This document shows, one piece after another, positions 23,168-26,477 of a stretch of DNA of 26,477 bases. The DNA is from an uncultured Oscillospiraceae bacterium (lineage in GTDB: Bacteria; Bacillota; Clostridia; Oscillospirales; Oscillospiraceae), in the NCBI GenBank assembly GCA_910577915.1, contig CAJTOM010000031.1, forward strand, positions 1 through 26,477. Reading direction: 5' to 3'. The position numbers and the translations under genes were made by a program. Under the pieces are notes generated by a model, which was not told the DNA's origin, made no database searches, and was given only the letters and a program-made list of their open reading frames with translations. The stretch's first letter is position 1. Each line of letters opens with the position of its first letter.

Positions 23168-23191
23168 GGGCCCGCGCCTCGGCGCGGGCCC
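23168..23191 (+). repeat. GC-rich hairpin between the lysozyme gene and citC
   Basis: GGGCCCGCGCC (23168-23178) pairs with GGCGCGGGCCC (23181-23191) over a 2-nt loop. No T-tract follows, so it may be a weak terminator or an mRNA-stabilising hairpin. The citC ribosome binding site follows closely. Confidence 0.5.
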
Positions 23192-23216
23192 CCGCTCTGT
23201 GAGAGGAGGAACCGCC

Positions 23217-24278
23217 ATGGAATACGGCTGCACGCTGGAGCTGCACAGCCCGCCCCGGGCCGGGATCCGGCAGGAGCTGCGCGCCTTTCTGGACCGGTCG
23301 GGCCTGGGCGGCGCCCCCGGCGTCCGCCACACCGCCCTGGTCCGGGACGGGGCGGGCCGGATCATCGCCGCCGCCTCCCTGGAGGAGAACGTGGTCAAGT
23401 GCGTGGCGGTGGACCCGGACCACCGGGGGGAGGGCCTCACCGCCGCCGTGCTCACCCCTCTGCGCCGCCTGGCCCTGGAGGAGGGCCGCCGCCGGCTGTT
23501 TCTCTACACCAAGCCGGACCGCCGGACCCAGTTCGCCCCCCTGGGCTTCCACGAGGTGGCCCGGACGGAGGAGGTGGTGCTGATGGAGGACCGGCGGGGG
23601 GGCTTTGCGGCCTGGGCGGCCTCCGTCCGCCCGGCGGACTGCGCGGGGCCGGTGGGGGCGGTGGTGATGAACGCCAACCCCATGACCCTGGGCCACCTGT
23701 ACCTGGTAGAGCAGGCCGCCGCCCAGTGCGCCCGCCTGTGCCTGCTGGTGGTCTCCGAGGACCGCAGCGCCGTGCCGGCGGCGGACCGCCGGGCCCTGGC
23801 GGAGGCCGCCGTGGGCCATCTGCCCAACGTCTCCGTGGCGGGCACGGAGGACTACCTCATCTCCTCCGCCACCTTCCCGGACTACTTCCTCAAGGACCGC
23901 CGCCGGGGCGGCGCGGTCTGGACGGCCCTGGATGCGGCGGTGTTCTGCCGCCTGGCGGAGACGGCGGGCATCTCCGTCCGCTTTGTGGGCAGCGAACCCT
24001 TCTGCCCGGTGACCCGCGCCTACAACGAGGCCCTGGCTCAGGCCCTCCCGGCCCGCGGGGTGGCGCTCAGGGAGCTGCCCCGGCTGGAGCGGGATGGCCG
24101 GGCGGTGAGCGCCACCGCCGTTCGGGCGCTGGTCCAAGCGGGGCGGTGGGAGGAGATCCGGCCCCTGGTGCCGGAGACCACCTACAGCTGGTTCGCCAGT
24201 CCGGAGAACCGGGCGGTATTTTTGGAGCGCGCGGCGGCGCTCGACAGACACGAACAGGGAGAGGAGCTGCGGATATGA
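23217..24278 (+). CDS. citC: [citrate (pro-3S)-lyase] ligase
   Basis: This 353-aa protein matches CitC, which uses ATP and acetate to acetylate the prosthetic group of the citrate lyase acyl carrier protein, activating the lyase. The N-terminal 30-130 is a GNAT-like domain with VKCVAVDPDHRGEGLTAAV. The C-terminal nucleotidyltransferase domain begins VGAVVMNANPMTLGHLYLVE with the NPxTLGH nucleotide-binding motif. It ends in VSATAVRALVQAGRWEEI and LVPETTYSWF, both typical. A GTG at 23199 is in frame, but GAGAGGAGGA before the ATG at 23217 decides the start. The stop overlaps the next start (ATGA). In most genomes citC is beside citDEF; those genes are not seen here, so it may serve lyase subunits elsewhere. 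Confidence 0.88.
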   Translation: MEYGCTLELHSPPRAGIRQELRAFLDRSGLGGAPGVRHTALVRDGAGRIIAAASLEENVVKCVAVDPDHRGEGLTAAVLTPLRRLALEEGRRRLFLYTKPDRRTQFAPLGFHEVARTEEVVLMEDRRGGFAAWAASVRPADCAGPVGAVVMNANPMTLGHLYLVEQAAAQCARLCLLVVSEDRSAVPAADRRALAEAAVGHLPNVSVAGTEDYLISSATFPDYFLKDRRRGGAVWTALDAAVFCRLAETAGISVRFVGSEPFCPVTRAYNEALAQALPARGVALRELPRLERDGRAVSATAVRALVQAGRWEEIRPLVPETTYSWFASPENRAVFLERAAALDRHEQGEELRI

Positions 24279-25294
24279 AGCTGATTCCAACCAGAGACGC
24301 GGTGGGCCACGTGCTCTGCCACGACATGACCCAGATCATCCCCGGCCGGTATAAGGATGCCCGCTTCCGCAAGGGCCACGTGGTCCGGGAGGAGGACGTC
24401 CCGGTGCTGCTGTCCATGGGGAAGGAGAATCTGTACGTGTGGGAGCTGGTCCCCGGCTTGGTCCACGAGGACGAGGCCGCCGCCCGCCTGTGCGCCCTGT
24501 GCCGGAACGAGTACATGGAGCAGAGCGCCGTGAAGGAGGGCAAGCTGGAGCTCACCGCCGCCATAGACGGCCTGTTCCGGGTGGACGCCCGGCGGCTGCG
24601 GGAGATCAACCTGCTGGGCGACATGATGATCGCCACGCGCCACGGCGATACCCCGGTGCGCCGGGGGGACAAGCTCTGCGGCACGCGGGTCATCCCCCTG
24701 GTCATTGCGGAGGAGCAGCTGGCCCGGGCGGAGGCCGTGGGGGCCGGCCGGCCCCTGCTGGAGATCCTGCCCTGGAAGCTGAGGACCGCCGGCATCGTCA
24801 CCACCGGCAGCGAGGTGGCACAGGGGCTGGTGCGGGACGCCTTCACCCCGGTGGTGACGGCGAAGCTGGCGGAGCTGGGCATCGCCGTCGCCGCCCGCCG
24901 GGTGGTGGGCGACGGCCTGGAGGAGGTGGCCGCCGCCATCGCGGACGTGCGGGCCCAGGGGGTGGAGCTGGTCCTCTGCACCGGCGGCATGAGCGTGGAC
25001 CCGGACGACCGCACGCCGGGGGCCATCCGGGCCAGCGGCGCACGGATCGTCTCCTACGGCGCGCCCGTCCTGCCCGGCGCCATGTTCCTGATGGGGTATT
25101 TCCAGGACGGCGTCCCGGTGATGGGCCTGCCCGGCTGCGTCATGTACGCCCGGCGCACCATTTTTGATCTCATCCTCCCCCTGGCCGCCGCCGGTGTCCC
25201 CGTCGCCAGGGAGGACATCGCCGCCCTGGGCGAGGGCGGGCTGTGCCTGGGGTGCGGGGAATGCACCTTCCCCAACTGCGGGTTTGGGAAGTAG
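24275..25294 (+). CDS. molybdopterin-binding-domain protein (MoeA/MoaB-like) with C-terminal Cys cluster
   Basis: This 339-aa protein contains a molybdopterin-binding fold at about 170-310. GIVTTGSEVAQGLVRDAFTP and LVLCTGGMSVDPDDRTPGAI are the motifs of the MoaB/MogA/MoeA superfamily. The N-terminal 170 residues resemble those of stand-alone molybdopterin-binding proteins of anaerobes linked to molybdenum hydroxylases. The C-terminus has four cysteines, CLGCGECTFPNC (324-335), spaced C-x2-C-x2-C-x4-C, which could hold an Fe-S cluster or zinc. It overlaps citC by 4 nt, so translation is coupled. The reading frame stays open far upstream through citC, but the ATG at 24275 is the natural start. 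No molybdoenzyme gene is in the window, so its partner is unknown. Confidence 0.8.
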   Translation: MKLIPTRDAVGHVLCHDMTQIIPGRYKDARFRKGHVVREEDVPVLLSMGKENLYVWELVPGLVHEDEAAARLCALCRNEYMEQSAVKEGKLELTAAIDGLFRVDARRLREINLLGDMMIATRHGDTPVRRGDKLCGTRVIPLVIAEEQLARAEAVGAGRPLLEILPWKLRTAGIVTTGSEVAQGLVRDAFTPVVTAKLAELGIAVAARRVVGDGLEEVAAAIADVRAQGVELVLCTGGMSVDPDDRTPGAIRASGARIVSYGAPVLPGAMFLMGYFQDGVPVMGLPGCVMYARRTIFDLILPLAAAGVPVAREDIAALGEGGLCLGCGECTFPNCGFGK

Positions 25295-25385
25295 GGGCGC
25301 ACATGGATTTTCTGCACGAAAAAGGGGCAAGAGAGCCGTTGACAGCACGGCGGCCGGCCGGCGGCATACGGAGGAGGCGCGTACT

Positions 25386-26183
25386 ATGAACATCGGACTT
25401 CTGGTGGTGAGCTTCGGCACCACCCATCTGGACACGCTGGAGCGGACCATCCTGGCGGCGGAGGCGGACCTGTCCGCCGCCTTCCCCCAGCTGCCCTGCT
25501 ACAGGGCCTTCACCAGCGCCGTGGTGCGCCGCCGCCTGGCGGGGCGGATGGCCGTGGACGGCGTGGAGGAGGCCCTGGCCCGGATGGCGGCCGGCGGGCT
25601 GGAGGGCGCGCTGGTCCAGCCCACCCTCCTCATCCCCGGCGAGGAGTACGACCGCCTGCGCGCCCGGATCCCGGCGGACGGGCGCTTTGCCCTGGGGGGC
25701 CCCCTGCTGCGGGACGAGGCGGATCTGGCGGCCATGGCGGCCATCCTCCGGGAGGCCTACCCCCTGGACAAGGATACGGTCCTGCTGGCCATGGGCCACG
25801 GCACCGCCCACAGCGCCAACGGCCTGTACCTCCGCCTGGCCCGGCACATGGCCCCGGATATGGCCCTGTGCACCGTGGAGGGCCGCCCCTCCTTCCGGGA
25901 GGCCGTGGACGCCCTCCTGGCCCAGCCCCGGCGGAAGGTCCACCTGGTCCCCCTGCTGCTGGTGGCCGGGGACCACTCCAAAAACGATATGGCCGGCCCC
26001 GGTCCCGACAGCCTGCGGAGCCTGCTGGAGAGGGCGGGCTTCCAGGTATCCTGGTCCCTGCGGGGGCTGGGGGAGCTGCCCGCCGTCCGGCGGCGCTTTG
26101 TCCTGCGGGCCAGGGAGGCCTATGAATCCGCCGGCTTTTGCGGGGCGGCGGCGGCTTCCGGCCCTCCGCCGGAAAGATTTTAG
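25386..26183 (+). CDS. cbiK: sirohydrochlorin cobaltochelatase (anaerobic, CbiK-type)
   Basis: This 265-aa protein belongs to the CbiK chelatases, which insert Co2+ into sirohydrochlorin in the anaerobic cobalamin pathway. It opens with MNIGLLVVSFGTTHLDTLE, the family signature. MGHGTAHSAN contains the first metal-binding His (H138) and VAGDHSKNDMAG the second (H197). No signal peptide is present, so a cytoplasmic rather than periplasmic form is expected. GGAGGAGGCG precedes the ATG, which lies 91 nt downstream of the molybdopterin-binding gene; the frame is open upstream but lacks a better start. Other cob or cbi genes are not in the window. The C-terminal 15 residues (Ala/Pro-rich) look poorly conserved. 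Confidence 0.88.
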   Translation: MNIGLLVVSFGTTHLDTLERTILAAEADLSAAFPQLPCYRAFTSAVVRRRLAGRMAVDGVEEALARMAAGGLEGALVQPTLLIPGEEYDRLRARIPADGRFALGGPLLRDEADLAAMAAILREAYPLDKDTVLLAMGHGTAHSANGLYLRLARHMAPDMALCTVEGRPSFREAVDALLAQPRRKVHLVPLLLVAGDHSKNDMAGPGPDSLRSLLERAGFQVSWSLRGLGELPAVRRRFVLRAREAYESAGFCGAAAASGPPPERF

Positions 26184-26234
26184 ACTTTCGTAACAATCTG
26201 TGCTGTATTTGTTAATAACCTGGGGATACAATAG

Positions 26235-26261
26235 GTCTTGCAAGTGACAAGACTTCTTTTT
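26235..26261 (+). terminator. possible terminator after cbiK
   Basis: GTCTTG (26235-26240) pairs with CAAGAC (26248-26253) and is followed by TTCTTTTT. The stem is only 6 bp, so this is a weaker candidate than the long inverted repeat just downstream. Confidence 0.45.
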
Positions 26262-26278
26262 CATCTGATCCTCCAAAC

Positions 26279-26322
26279 CATAAGGAAACCGGGAGACCGC
26301 CAGGTCTCCCGGTTTCCTTATG
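26279..26322. terminator. long inverted repeat, probable bidirectional terminator
   Basis: A perfect 20-bp stem (26279-26298 with 26303-26322) with a GCCA loop lies between convergent genes. Stem ends contain AAGGAAA and TTTCCTT; no separate T-tract follows. The design resembles the one at 16092-16133. Confidence 0.7.
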
Positions 26323-26348
26323 CCCTGCCCGAGGAGCGCGCCCGCCCG

Positions 26349-26477
26349 TCAGGAGGCCTTTTTGAAGGACACAATGCGGATGGCCGCAACGTCGGTCCCC
26401 AGCTCCTCGGCCAGGGCGGCGGACACGGCGGCGATCATCTCCTGGCGGTTGGGGATGGCGGGGGCCTGAGGGGCGGC
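26349..26477 (-). CDS. partial CDS: C-terminus of an OadG-like / decarboxylase delta subunit
   Basis: The right edge holds the last 42 codons of a leftward gene that continues beyond the window. The translated end reads EMIAAVSAALAEELGTDV followed by AAIRIVSFKKAS and a stop. An Ala/Pro-rich linker followed by a helix with AEELGTDV and a closing IRIVSFKK is typical of the small gamma/delta subunits of sodium-pumping biotin decarboxylases, such as oxaloacetate decarboxylase gamma and methylmalonyl-CoA decarboxylase delta. Those subunits anchor the complex by an N-terminal membrane helix, which would lie outside the window. The assignment rests on a short fragment. Confidence 0.6.
   Translation of the reverse strand, partial: AAPQAPAIPNRQEMIAAVSAALAEELGTDVAAIRIVSFKKAS

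Noticed and set aside
23018..24274. N-terminal extension of the molybdopterin-binding gene through citC
   Set aside because: The upstream part is Pro/Gly/Arg-rich out-of-frame translation of citC. The real protein begins at the ATG at 24275 in an ATGA overlap.
20964..24290. 1108-codon open frame on the minus strand
   Set aside because: It covers the opposite strand of the lysozyme and citC genes, has biased composition and no domain, and conflicts with genes that have clear motifs.
26204..26261. TACAAT at 26227-26232 followed by a hairpin, as a possible small RNA gene
   Set aside because: No acceptable -35 box lies at proper spacing, and the transcript would be only about 25 nt. A simple cbiK terminator explains the hairpin better.

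Overview
The window is GC-rich, densely coded DNA with strong Shine-Dalgarno sites (AGGAGG type), consensus sigma-A promoters and intrinsic terminators. This fits a high-GC gut Clostridia genome of the Oscillospiraceae (Flavonifractor, Lawsonibacter or Oscillibacter type). The genus is inferred from gene content and style only. I see no tRNA, rRNA, CRISPR array, IS element or phage module.

Layout, left to right. (1) 70-1701: a DUF896/YnzC-like small protein followed directly by a membrane-anchored XpaC-like protein. (2) 1792-9077: a LacI-controlled sugar-uptake locus. It has the repressor, a lipoprotein solute-binding protein, two MalF/MalG-type permeases, a 623-aa protein of unknown function and an overlapping small zinc-ribbon protein. 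Spaced palindromes built on GCGCAA/TTGCGC lie just downstream of both promoters and just after lacI, which suggests autoregulated control. A terminator hairpin between the binding protein and the permeases would favour binding-protein expression. (3) 9132-19075: a second catabolic locus centred on a DeoR-family repressor. Leftward from one promoter runs a five-gene operon: class V aminotransferase, MlrC/M81-type metallohydrolase, two permeases and a binding-protein lipoprotein. On the other side of deoR, an FGGY-family sugar kinase and an NPP-type phosphodiesterase diverge from overlapping antiparallel promoters. The two intergenic regions share a 22-nt motif with 18 identities, a plausible DeoR operator. 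The locus looks like a coherent but uncharacterised uptake and breakdown pathway and is the best candidate here for something new.

(4) 19249-23156: two stand-alone genes. One is a methyl-accepting chemotaxis protein whose extracytoplasmic sensor carries a CZB-like zinc-binding signature. The other is a secreted S-layer-anchored protein with a lysozyme-like domain at each end (GH24-like and GH25). (5) 23217-26183: a citrate lyase ligase (CitC), a molybdopterin-binding-domain protein with a four-cysteine tail, and a CbiK-type cobaltochelatase. No citrate lyase subunit genes are visible. At the right edge a convergent partial gene encodes the C-terminus of an OadG-like or decarboxylase delta subunit; it may also relate to oxaloacetate or citrate metabolism.

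Both ABC importers lack an ATPase gene, so they probably share an MsmX/MsmK-type ATPase encoded elsewhere. Many long antisense open frames are by-products of the high GC content and were discarded.
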